DNA of 43,261 nt from an uncultured Peptococcaceae bacterium (GTDB taxonomy: Bacteria > Bacillota > Desulfotomaculia > Desulfotomaculales > Desulfocucumaceae). Location of the stretch: positions 1-43,261 of the forward strand of contig CATZDY010000013.1 in NCBI GenBank assembly GCA_958417755.1. The letters run 5' to 3'. A model generated the notes under the pieces. That model was not told where the DNA came from. It saw nothing but the letters and a program-made list of their open reading frames with translations, and did not search any database. Position numbers and translations under genes: made by a program. Of the stretch, positions 34,341 to 41,618 are shown piece by piece. How positions within the stretch are numbered: position 1 is the stretch's first letter; each line of letters starts with the position of its first letter.

Positions 34341-36248
34341 TTGTTGACAAAATCAAATCAGCAAACCGCAAGACAAACCTCAATGGCCTCAACAATTGCC
34401 TACAGGCCAGGGCTGATTATCTTTGTGGCCGCTTTTTCCGCTTTTTTGGCCACATTCAATGAAGCATTTCTCAATGTTGCTTTTACGCCCATCATGAAAG
34501 ACTTGGGGGTAGGCATTTCCACAGTGCAATGGCTTTCCACAGCCTACATGCTGGGAGCTGCGGTGATGGTTCCTGTCTCCGCCTTTTTGTACCGCAGCAT
34601 ACCCACCAAACGCCTCTACCTCATGGCTGTTGGTTTGCTGGTGCTGGGCAGTGTGGTGGGAGCTTTGGCCATGAATTTCCCCCTGCTGCTGGGGGGCCGC
34701 ATTGTTCAGGCCTTGGGAACCGGGATGCTCATTCCCATTGGCATGAATATCACCCTGGAAGTGGCGCCAAAACGTAAACTGGGTACTTATATGGGGATCA
34801 TGGGGGCCATGACTACCCTGGGGCCTTCCTCCAGTGTCATTGTGGCAGGCCTTTTGCTGGCCTTTTTCCACTGGCACATGATGTTTTGGGTATTTGCCGC
34901 CCTGTCAGGCCTTTGTCTCCTTTGCGGCGCCCGCTTCCTGGGCAATGTGGCCCAACTGACCCATCCCAAACTGGATGTGGCTTCCACCATTTTGATCGGC
35001 CTGGCCCTGATTGGCATACTCTACGGGATTTCCACCATATTGGCAGGCCATGTTCCCCTGGCCCTGGGGTCCCTTGTTGGGGGCATTATGCTTTTGCTGC
35101 TATTCCTAGGCCGCCAGCAGAGGATTGAGCATGCCCTCATCAATCTCAAACCCTTGTCCGTGAAACCCTTTGCCCTGGGGGTTATCATCAACATGATTTC
35201 TCTGGTCATTATTTTTGCTATGAACATTGTGATGCCCCTGTTTTTGCAGAGCGGTTTGGGGATATCAGCCCTGGGCGCTTCCTGTACCCTTTTTCCGGCT
35301 ATTTTGTTTTCTTGCCTCATTTCCCCCCTGGCCGGGAGGGTCTATGACAAACACGGAGCCAAGGTATTGCTGCCCCTGGGTTTTGCTTGCATTTTTGTGG
35401 CCACCTTAGCCTTGGCTCTGGCTCACAGCACAGGGTGGGTAGTGCTTTTGGCAATCTTCTATATCCCTGTCATCTGTGGTTCAGCCTTGATCATTGGTCC
35501 AGTGCAAAGCTTTGCCCTTTCCCACCTTACCCCAGAGCTCAATCCTCACGGGGTCATAGTCATAAGTACAGGGTTCCAAATTGCCGGCTGCATCGGGGCT
35601 TCCCTGTTCGCCGGGGTTTATTCCCTATCTCCTATGGTGGGCCGTGGCTTTATGTCCGCCAGCCTCTTGGCCGCAGCCTTTGCCCTGGTGGGCTTTTTCA
35701 CAGCTCTATCTGTTATCCGGATAAAGCAAAAAACAAAAACCCAAACCCCTAGCTCCAGTTTTAAAACCATAGGCATTGCTTCTGTGCTAAAGCGCCATAG
35801 CTATTGCATTGCTGCCCAGGCCACTGTGTTGGATGCCCTGCAATGTATGACAGGGAACAAAACCAGCGGCCTTCCCGTGGTTACTGCTGACAACCAGGTA
35901 TGTGGTTTCATTGCAGACGGCGACATCATCCGCTACATGGCCAGCAAGGACCTCGAAAATGCCGGCTTTGCTTCCATGTACCCCTTGTGGCATAATACAA
36001 AGGATTTGGATGCCCGGCTGGCTGAACTGGCGCAAATCAAGGTCCTGGAACTGGCAACCAAAAAAGTGGTGTTTGTGAACATAGCTGATGATATGGAAGT
36101 GCTGTTCCAGGTTTTTTCCGACAAACGCATCAAAAAAGTGCCTGTCCTGGAGGCAGGAAAATTGGTGGGAACTGTGAGCCGCTCTGATTTGCTGCGCCAG
36201 CTCATGGCCCAGTCCTCCCTGAAGCCTGGCTGTAGGATGCCCGGTTAG
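34341..36248 (+). CDS. MFS multidrug exporter (DHA2-like) fused to a CBS-domain pair
   Basis: This protein of about 635 residues has a DHA2/EmrB-type major facilitator domain with about 14 helices (residues about 20-470; motif QWLSTAYMLGAAVMVPVSA and GRIVQALGTGMLIPIG) followed by two CBS domains (about 490-625; VLKRHSYCIAAQATVLDALQ, GLPVVTADNQVCGFIADGDI and KKVPVLEAGKLVGTVSRSDL). CBS pairs bind adenosine nucleotides and may gate transport by energy state. I chose TTG at 34341 because AAGGAG stands 7 bases before; ATG at 34383 has no ribosome site. The gene has its own promoter and structured leader. It lies between agrD and agrC2 and could export a peptide or drug, which is inference. Confidence 0.85.
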   Translation: MLTKSNQQTARQTSMASTIAYRPGLIIFVAAFSAFLATFNEAFLNVAFTPIMKDLGVGISTVQWLSTAYMLGAAVMVPVSAFLYRSIPTKRLYLMAVGLLVLGSVVGALAMNFPLLLGGRIVQALGTGMLIPIGMNITLEVAPKRKLGTYMGIMGAMTTLGPSSSVIVAGLLLAFFHWHMMFWVFAALSGLCLLCGARFLGNVAQLTHPKLDVASTILIGLALIGILYGISTILAGHVPLALGSLVGGIMLLLLFLGRQQRIEHALINLKPLSVKPFALGVIINMISLVIIFAMNIVMPLFLQSGLGISALGASCTLFPAILFSCLISPLAGRVYDKHGAKVLLPLGFACIFVATLALALAHSTGWVVLLAIFYIPVICGSALIIGPVQSFALSHLTPELNPHGVIVISTGFQIAGCIGASLFAGVYSLSPMVGRGFMSASLLAAAFALVGFFTALSVIRIKQKTKTQTPSSSFKTIGIASVLKRHSYCIAAQATVLDALQCMTGNKTSGLPVVTADNQVCGFIADGDIIRYMASKDLENAGFASMYPLWHNTKDLDARLAELAQIKVLELATKKVVFVNIADDMEVLFQVFSDKRIKKVPVLEAGKLVGTVSRSDLLRQLMAQSSLKPGCRMPG

Positions 36249-36338
36249 GAATAATGATAGGGGCTAAAAGCCCAAGATTGCAAGATAAACTAAACTGAAA
36301 TGAGGCAAATTCCCCTTGATTCTGCTTTTTCTATAAGT

Positions 36339-36362
36339 GCCCCTTTGCCTGGGGCCTTTTTT
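36339..36362 (+). terminator. Intrinsic terminator after the exporter gene
   Basis: GCCCC (36339-36343) and GGGGC (36351-36355) with CTTTTTT after the stem. Confidence 0.75.
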
Positions 36363-36416
36363 ATAGTATAGGGGTAGTGCATTGCCTCAAAGATACAGGC
36401 ATATCATGTTTGCATT

Positions 36417-36490
36417 TTCGACATTATTTTTTGTTTTTCAACAAAAGAGATGCCTATGGTTTTATGGAAGTCTTTTGCTGAACTATTTTT
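36417..36490 (+). promoter_or_regulatory. agrC-type promoter, copy 2, with TTCGACA/TTCAACA tandem motif
   Basis: TTCGACA at 36417 and TTCAACA at 36437 are direct repeats with a 20-base period, joined by TTATTTTTTGTTT. The order matches copies 1 and 3; the part nearer to the gene has drifted more. Confidence 0.6.
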
Positions 36491-36521
36491 TAATAAAAAG
36501 AAATATCCAAAATTAGGGTGA

Positions 36522-37826
36522 GTGTATATCTTGGGGCTAATGCTGGCAATCCTTTTGATTGGCATTGATGTGCTGTATCTTTACGCCATACCAGTGTTGC
36601 AACTGGGGCTTTATCATTGGGTGCAAAAAAAATATTGTATTTTTTACGGCCTTTATATTGTTTTGTTTACCACCATCTACAACCATGTAACAGAGGATAG
36701 TATATCTGTTCTCTATTACACAATCACAGGGATTCTCATCTTTGTGTTTAGCTTTACCCAAGGGAAGTGGCTGGATAAGCTTGTTTGGGCCTTCTTTCCC
36801 TTGGCTTTCCTGTATGCCCTAAAAATATCGGTTTCTGCTTTGCTTATCCAGGGGCAGCAGGCTGGGCCCCCTGAGCTGCTGGTTTTTTACAGCACCTTAT
36901 TGGTCAAGCCAATACAGCTGGGGGTACTCATTTTATTAGGCAAGAAAAAAATCAAGCAAAAGGAAATGGGGCATACAATCCTGGGACCCTGCATCATAGG
37001 GTTTGCCCTTATGGTAGGTCTCCTGACATTTCGGCAGCTCACCGAAGCCTTGGGAGAAGAGATAAGCCAAAAAGCCCTCTTGCATGTTTCTCTGGTCTTT
37101 TTTCTGGTGAATTTGGCCTACTTAGGGGTATTTGGGGTATGGCAACAAAGAAATAAAGCGCTTTTCCAACAGCAGCAAATGAAAATGGATTTAATGGCCA
37201 AAAATTATGCCGAACTTTTGGCTAACCACGAAAAATTCAAACGCTTACAGGGGCATATCAATGAAAGCCTGCAAGTCATGTGGGGATTGGCCAAACTGCA
37301 CAAAGTGCCTGAACTGGAGCGTTATTTGGCCCAATTTGCCCAGATCAATCAAGCATATCAACAATTTTATTTTACCGGGGATGATGTCCTGGATGTGGTC
37401 TTATCCCTCAAAGGAGCCTTGGCCTATGAAAAGCAAATCCAATTGCAAACAGAGGTTTCCTGGCCCCCAGATCATCCCTTTGAGGCCCTGGATGTGGGAA
37501 CCATGTTGGCCAATTTGTTGGACAATGCCCTGGAGGCTTTGGAAAGATGGGAGGAAAGGGAAGAACCAAAGGTCATCAAGCTTTTCTTGGAAGCAAAGGA
37601 ACATGCTTTTACAATCCGCCTGGAAAATCCCACCCCAGAGGAAAAGCGTAGCCCCAAGGAAATTGCTGCTCTTTTGTCCCCCCAATGCCCGGGTTTGGGG
37701 CTAAAAATCGTCCATGGGCTGGTGCGTAAATACCAAGGCTCCTGGGAGATTATCCATCAGGAGCATTGTTTTCAAGTATTGCTAACACTGCCTTTGAACA
37801 ATGCCCCTGTAAGAATCGGAAAATAG
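36522..37826 (+). CDS. AgrC-like GHKL receptor protein, copy 2 (orphan)
   Basis: This 434-residue paralogue has membrane helices in residues 1-210 and a GHKL domain with N box MLANLLDNALEALERW and G box GLGLKIVHGLVRKYQG. The dimerisation helix reads LQGHINES where AgrC has RHDYVN; Q243 stands at the histidine position, and H245 is two residues further on. The start is uncertain: GTG at 36522 aligns best with the other copies but TTG at 36531 has better spacing to AGGGTGA. No agrB or agrD gene accompanies it. Its sensor half is the most divergent of the three, so it may read a different peptide. Confidence 0.82.
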   Translation: MYILGLMLAILLIGIDVLYLYAIPVLQLGLYHWVQKKYCIFYGLYIVLFTTIYNHVTEDSISVLYYTITGILIFVFSFTQGKWLDKLVWAFFPLAFLYALKISVSALLIQGQQAGPPELLVFYSTLLVKPIQLGVLILLGKKKIKQKEMGHTILGPCIIGFALMVGLLTFRQLTEALGEEISQKALLHVSLVFFLVNLAYLGVFGVWQQRNKALFQQQQMKMDLMAKNYAELLANHEKFKRLQGHINESLQVMWGLAKLHKVPELERYLAQFAQINQAYQQFYFTGDDVLDVVLSLKGALAYEKQIQLQTEVSWPPDHPFEALDVGTMLANLLDNALEALERWEEREEPKVIKLFLEAKEHAFTIRLENPTPEEKRSPKEIAALLSPQCPGLGLKIVHGLVRKYQGSWEIIHQEHCFQVLLTLPLNNAPVRIGK

Positions 37827-38049
37827 CCTTGGTCAAATAAGGGGTTTTCCTGGAACATTTCCTTTTTTCCCATCCCCCCATGACTAAGCCTGGCCCTGAA
37901 AAACCGAACAAAGGGTTTCCCCAGTTCCCCGTGGTGTTCATTCCTTTTCTTTTGCCCCAGCCGCCCTTCTTGTTCCTGCACCTTGGTTGCAAGGGAACGA
38001 ATTTTTGTCTTCCCCCTGTGAAAGGTGCGAGCATGCTTTGACAAGCATT

Positions 38050-38117
38050 GTCGACATTATTTTTCATATTTCAACAAAAGATATGCCAATGTTTCATTGA
38101 AATATCTTTAGTATAAA
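38050..38117 (+). promoter_or_regulatory. agrC-type promoter, copy 3
   Basis: GTCGACATTATTTTT at 38050 is followed 20 bases on by TTCAACAAAAGATATGCCAATG, then GAAATATCTTTAGTATAAAA with the -10 box near 38112-38117. It is the closest match to copy 1. The 220 bases before it (37827-38049) show no gene. Confidence 0.6.
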
Positions 38118-38143
38118 AATAAGGCGAATCAGGGTGAAACATT

Positions 38144-39454
38144 ATGATGTTTATTTTGTGGTTACTCTTGGAGATTTTTTTAAGCTGTTTGGATGCTTTT
38201 TACTTTTATGCCATACCAACGTTTCAATTGGGTACAAAAGATTGGGTGCAAAAAAAACATTGTGTTCTTTATGGACTATGTTATGTTTTGCTTATTACTA
38301 TGTATAATTATTTAACAATTAATAGTATTTCTGTTATTTATATCACGATTACAGCAATTATCGTTTATGTATGTGTCTTTACCAAGGGTAACTGGATATA
38401 TAAAATCTTTTGGGCTTTATTCCCTGTTGCTTTATTATACGGCATTGAGATGCTGACATTTTCTTTGCTGCTTCACATTCACCAGCATATTACCATTGAT
38501 ATGTTTGCTTTGCAGAATGTTTATCGATTGCAAATGGTGCTTATATCGAAGTTGATTCTGCTGGGGATATTAATCTTTTTACTAAAGAAAAAAATCAATA
38601 TAAAAGAAATAGGACACAGAATTCTTGTACCCAGCGTCATAATGATAGCCGTTGTTTTATTCATCATGTCATTTTTGCAACTCACTGAATTCATGGGCAA
38701 AGACATGAGTCAAAAGGTACTTTTAAATATTTCCATTGCTTTTTTAATCCTGAATCTGGCCTATTTAGGGGCATTTGTTGTATTGAATAAAAAGAATAAA
38801 GGGCTTTTTCAAGAGCAGCAAATGAAAATGGAGGTAATGGCCCAACATTATGCGGAACTCTTGGTTAGCCAGGAAAAGTTCCAACAATACCAGCAGCATA
38901 TCAATGAGAACCTCCAGGTTCTGTGGGATCTGGCCAAAACCCATAAAGTACCGCAGCTGGAAAGGTATTTGGCCCAAATCTCCCGGATCAATCAAGAATT
39001 CAAACAATGGTATTTTACCGGGGATCAGGTAATTGACAGGGTGTTAGCCAGCAAACAAGCCTTGGCCCAGCAAAAACAGATCCAATGGCAAACAGAGCTT
39101 TCCTGGCCCCCGGAACATCCCTTTGAGCCCCTGGATATAGGGAGGATTCTGACGATTTTATTGGACAATGCCCTGGAAGCCCTGGACCAATGGGAGGACA
39201 AGGAAAGGGCTAAAGTTATCAAGCTTTCCTTGAAAACAGAGGAAAACTGCTTGCTTATTTGCCTGGAAAATCCTACCCCAGAGGAAAAAGGTACCCCCGA
39301 AGAGATGGCTGGGCTTTTGGCAGGACAAAGCCCGGGGTTAGGGCTCAAGATCGTCCATGATTTTGTGCACAAATACCAAGGTTCCTGGGAGATTACCCAT
39401 CAGGATCATTGTTTTCAGGTGTTGTTAACACTGCCCTTGAAGGTTGGGCCTTAA
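38144..39454 (+). CDS. AgrC-like GHKL receptor protein, copy 3 (orphan)
   Basis: This 436-residue paralogue is very close to copy 1 in its membrane half (FILWLLLEIFLSCLDAFYFY, HITIDMFALQNVYRLQMV) but close to copy 2 in its ATPase half (GLGLKIVHDFVHKYQGSWEI), so it is a mosaic. The N box is ILTILLDNALEALDQWED. At the phospho-histidine position it has Q250 in YQQHINEN. AGGGTGA lies 6 bases before the ATG at 38144. No agrB, agrD or response regulator gene follows. The AT-rich sensor half ends near 38770. Confidence 0.84.
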   Translation: MMFILWLLLEIFLSCLDAFYFYAIPTFQLGTKDWVQKKHCVLYGLCYVLLITMYNYLTINSISVIYITITAIIVYVCVFTKGNWIYKIFWALFPVALLYGIEMLTFSLLLHIHQHITIDMFALQNVYRLQMVLISKLILLGILIFLLKKKINIKEIGHRILVPSVIMIAVVLFIMSFLQLTEFMGKDMSQKVLLNISIAFLILNLAYLGAFVVLNKKNKGLFQEQQMKMEVMAQHYAELLVSQEKFQQYQQHINENLQVLWDLAKTHKVPQLERYLAQISRINQEFKQWYFTGDQVIDRVLASKQALAQQKQIQWQTELSWPPEHPFEPLDIGRILTILLDNALEALDQWEDKERAKVIKLSLKTEENCLLICLENPTPEEKGTPEEMAGLLAGQSPGLGLKIVHDFVHKYQGSWEITHQDHCFQVLLTLPLKVGP

Positions 39455-39458
39455 AAAA

Positions 39459-39545
39459 TCGAATTTTATATTGATAAAAGGTACCTGTAATAGAGAAGAA
39501 ATAAAGTGAATTAGGTCAGTGATATGGTGTTTTTGTTTTTGCAAC
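39459..39545 (+). pseudogene. 5' remnant of a fourth agrC-like gene
   Basis: TCGAATTTTATATTGATAAAAG is a decayed form of the agrC-type promoter block, and ATGGTGTTTTTG at 39524 matches the start ATGATGTTTATTTTG of copy 3. Homology then stops; the matching 3' part lies at 40387-40575. Confidence 0.55.
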
Positions 39546-39725
39546 GGATATATCCACCAAAAAGGCGCTTGCTGCTCCATCACCTATTACCGCGACCTCA
39601 TTTTACTGCCAAAGAAAAAGGAGTTTGAGAGAAGCGGTTGATGGGTTTTAACACGGACCAATTTGTCATCGATAAAATGGCTGAATTATGAATAATGCCA
39701 GAAGGATCATCTCTAGTCTTGGCAA
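39546..39725 (+). other. Coding relic of unknown origin before the antitoxin
   Basis: One frame reads CCSITYYRDLILLPKKKEFE and, after a frame change, MGFNTDQFVIDKMAEL and a stop. It looks like a broken protein brought in with the toxin-antitoxin module. I cannot assign it. Confidence 0.3.
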
Positions 39726-39739
39726 AGGAGGCCACGGTT

Positions 39740-40009
39740 ATGATTAACATCCGGCCGGTTTCCGATTTGCGCAATAAGTTTACGGAAATCGAAGAAACGG
39801 TAAAGCAGGGCGAGCCGGTGTATCTGACGAAGAACGGCTATGGTTCCATGGTGGTGCTCAGCTTGGAGCAGTATGCTGCCCTGAACGACGAAATTGAAAT
39901 CAAGCTGGACAAAGCGGACAAAGCCACTGCTACGGATAGCGTTTGCTACACGGAAGAAGAAGTCTTTGCTAGAGTGAAGGAGCGCATCCATGGACGAAAA
40001 GCGTTATAA
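39740..40009 (+). CDS. YefM/Phd-family antitoxin
   Basis: This 89-residue protein has the Phd/YefM pattern: MINIRPVSDLRNKFTEIEET, then GEPVYLTKNGYGSMVVLSLE, which binds DNA at the N-terminal part, and a helical toxin-binding tail. I chose the ATG at 39740 because AAAGGAGG lies 7 bases before it; the frame is open to 39695 but without a site. It overlaps the toxin reading frame by 20 bases, typical of type II modules. Base composition and codon choice (CTGGAC, GCGGAC, ACGGAA) differ from the agr genes around it, which suggests recent arrival. Confidence 0.85.
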   Translation: MINIRPVSDLRNKFTEIEETVKQGEPVYLTKNGYGSMVVLSLEQYAALNDEIEIKLDKADKATATDSVCYTEEEVFARVKERIHGRKAL

Positions 40010-40304
40010 GCTGCGTTTCCTCCCTCTCTTTGAGGACGACTTGAATGAAATCGTGGATTATATCGCGCTCCGGCTGAAAAATCCCATCGCAGCGGCAAAC
40101 TTTGTGGACAAGGTGTAAAAAGCCATTCAGGAGCGGACAGCCTGCGCCGAAGCGTTTGAGCCGTATCGCTCCAACAGGGAGCGCCAGTATCCCTATTATC
40201 GGATTTACGTCAGGAATTACATTATTTTCTATGTGGTGATTAAAGACGTGATGGAAGTGCGCCGCATTGTGTACAGCCGGAGAAATCTCCAAGAACAAAT
40301 CTGA
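39990..40304 (+). pseudogene. RelE/ParE-family toxin gene with a premature stop
   Basis: The frame reads a 104-residue RelE/ParE toxin (YKLRFLPLFEDDLNEIVDYI at the start, RQYPYYRIYVRNYIIFYVVI and EVRRIVYSRRNL at the end), but codon 43 is TAA (40116-40118) in the segment DKV-stop-KAIQE. Related toxins commonly have glutamate here, so one G-to-T change (GAA to TAA) explains it. All else is intact, pointing to a recent inactivation. The antitoxin upstream is complete. Without the C-terminal half the toxin cannot have its active site. Confidence 0.85.
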
Positions 40305-40325
40305 AAAACGCAACAGGCATGAAAG

Positions 40326-40352
40326 AGGCAGTCCAGAAATGAGCTGCCTTTT
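40326..40352 (+). terminator. Intrinsic terminator after the toxin-antitoxin module
   Basis: AGGCAG and CTGCCT form a stem with a 12-base loop, followed by TTTT. Confidence 0.65.
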
Positions 40353-40386
40353 GCTATGCAGAAAAGGAGTCTGACTGGACTTATGT

Positions 40387-40575
40387 AAATACTTTGCGTT
40401 TTGGGGGCCTTATTCCCTGGTGTCTTATTATACGGTATTGAGGTTAGGGTTCAAGATCGTCCATGAACTTGTGCACAAATACCAAGGTTCCTGGGAGATT
40501 GCCCATCAGGGGCATTGTTTTCAGCTGTTGCTAACACTGCCTTTAAAGATTGTCCCTTTACGAATCGGAGAATAG
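40387..40575 (+). pseudogene. 3' remnant of a fourth agrC-like gene with internal deletion
   Basis: ACTTTGCGTTTTGGGGGCCT and CTTATTATACGGTATTGAG match the membrane part of copy 3, and the sequence jumps at about 40441 to the ATPase end, which reads FKIVHELVHKYQGSWEIAHQ and ends PLRIGE, like the end of copy 2. The middle, about 750 bases, is deleted. Together with 39459-39545 this is a fourth receptor gene split by the toxin-antitoxin segment. Confidence 0.8.
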
Positions 40576-41005
40576 TATCTTTTGCCGGAGAAGCGGAACG
40601 TGTTGGAAATGGGCGTCATGGTTCAATATAATTTTTACAAATCTTGATTCGCTTATTGGGAACCTTTTGAATCCGCAAAATCTATTTGTTTCATTGCAGG
40701 CCTTCAGTATATGCAGTTGAGCAACTGTTTTCTAAAGCTCTCTTACCCGAGACTGATATGCTTTTAACAGCTGAATATCTTCCTCTTTGCATGGCATCTT
40801 TTTCATGGACATGGAAGCCTTGATTGATTCAGATTCCATATAATACAGCTAAATAAATCAAAAAACCCTTTATTTAAAAGGGTTTCAAGGATTGTTTAAA
40901 ACCAACGTTAAATTACTCTGTAAAGGCTCAAAATAAACCCTCTAAAAGACTATTGCCAATATGGTTTATCTCGAGTAAAAAAGGGTTTTCCCAGGTGGAA
41001 TTGCT
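40576..41005. other. Gap with degenerate sequence and one hairpin
   Basis: No intact gene is seen. On the minus strand around 40700-40830 a frame reads MKKMPCKEEDIQLLKAYQSR and then meets a stop, so it may be a relic. AAACCCTTT-ATTTA-AAAGGGTTT at 40863-40885 is a perfect stem and could be a terminator on either strand. Confidence 0.4.
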
Positions 41006-41006
41006 G

Positions 41007-41015
41007 TGGTAAAAT
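41007..41015 (+). promoter_or_regulatory. Extended -10 promoter of the type I toxin
   Basis: TGG-TAAAAT (TAAAAT 41010-41015) is an extended -10 box with no good -35. The transcript would begin near 41022 with GGAGTTACCGCTT. Confidence 0.55.
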
Positions 41016-41072
41016 AGCAGCGGAGTTACCGCTTGGTGGTCAGTCACTTCCTTTGAGGAGGGAGGTGACGCC

Positions 41073-41153
41073 ATGATTACATGGGCAGAATTACTTACAT
41101 TTTGTCTCGTAATTATCGGTGTTATTTCCTTATGTTTTACACATAAGAAATAA
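41073..41153 (+). CDS. Small hydrophobic toxin of a type I toxin-antitoxin system (holin-like toxin family)
   Basis: This 26-residue peptide has one membrane helix (LLTFCLVIIGVISLCF, residues 7-22) and ends THKK, the pattern of the putative holin-like toxins of Firmicutes. GAGGAGGGAGGTGACG gives an unusually strong ribosome site. The gene lies between inverted arms (41022-41045 and 41196-41225), has its own promoter and is followed by a terminator, and an antisense promoter faces it. Such peptides insert in the membrane and stop growth unless an antisense RNA blocks translation. It is too short for most gene callers. Confidence 0.82.
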   Translation: MITWAELLTFCLVIIGVISLCFTHKK

Positions 41154-41156
41154 CTA

Positions 41157-41184
41157 GGCCACCTTTAAAAAAAGGTGGCCTTTT
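41157..41184 (+). terminator. Terminator between toxin and antisense RNA
   Basis: GGCCACCTTT (41157-41166) pairs with AAAGGTGGCC (41171-41180) and TTTT follows. The stem could stop transcription from both sides. Confidence 0.85.
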
Positions 41185-41232
41185 CGAATAACTCGGACTG
41201 ACCGCCTTCCCAAAGCGGTAACTCCTCTTTGT
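41157..41232 (-). ncRNA. Antisense RNA (RNA antitoxin) of the type I module
   Basis: The minus strand from 41232 reads GAGGAGTTACCGCTT, almost the same 5' sequence as the toxin mRNA, and contains GGTCAGTC, before ending in the shared terminator stem. This arrangement, convergent RNAs with repeats at both 5' ends and a common terminator, is that of par/Fst-like type I systems. The extent is inferred from promoter and terminator positions. Confidence 0.65.
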
Positions 41233-41238
41233 ATTTAT

Positions 41239-41267
41239 ATGATAACATTGATACTTTTATGCGTCAA
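41239..41267 (-). promoter_or_regulatory. Promoter of the antisense RNA
   Basis: On the minus strand TTGACG (41267-41262), a 17-base spacer and TATCAT (41244-41239) form a strong promoter pointing toward the toxin gene; it is better than the toxin promoter, as usual for RNA antitoxins. Confidence 0.75.
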
Positions 41268-41362
41268 GCAGGGAAAATCAGTGCAAAGAAAGTCAAAGGT
41301 CTCACCAGTGAGAACTTTGCTCTAGAAACAAAAAATCAGCCGTTAAGCTAGGTCATTTATCG

Positions 41363-41618
41363 CTATAAAGGGCTACGGTATTGTACTATTTCTATTGTGG
41401 CATCTGTAACACGATATAAAATACGATTTGTATCGTCTATTCGACGGCCCCACAGCCTTGATCGCCCTTTAGCGGTTCCGGCTTGCCTAAACCCTCAAGC
41501 TTGTTGCGTTGGATATCCTTTCATAACTGATTGCTCCATCTCAACATTCTTTTGTCTTGCATCTGCCAATACAGATATCCTCCCATGCATTTTGTGAAAA
41601 GGTTATTGACCTACTCAT
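41363..41618 (-). pseudogene. Frameshifted YoeB/Txe-like toxin gene
   Basis: The minus strand from ATG 41618 reads MSRSITFSQNAWEDI, which is the YoeB start, then shifts frame; the end GRSRLWGRRIDDTNRILYRV followed by TDATIEIVQYRSPL and a stop is the YoeB C-terminal part including the RRI-x-x-x-x-R segment. At least two frame changes separate the pieces. Total length (about 85 codons) fits YoeB, so this is a decayed toxin with little deletion. Confidence 0.75.
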
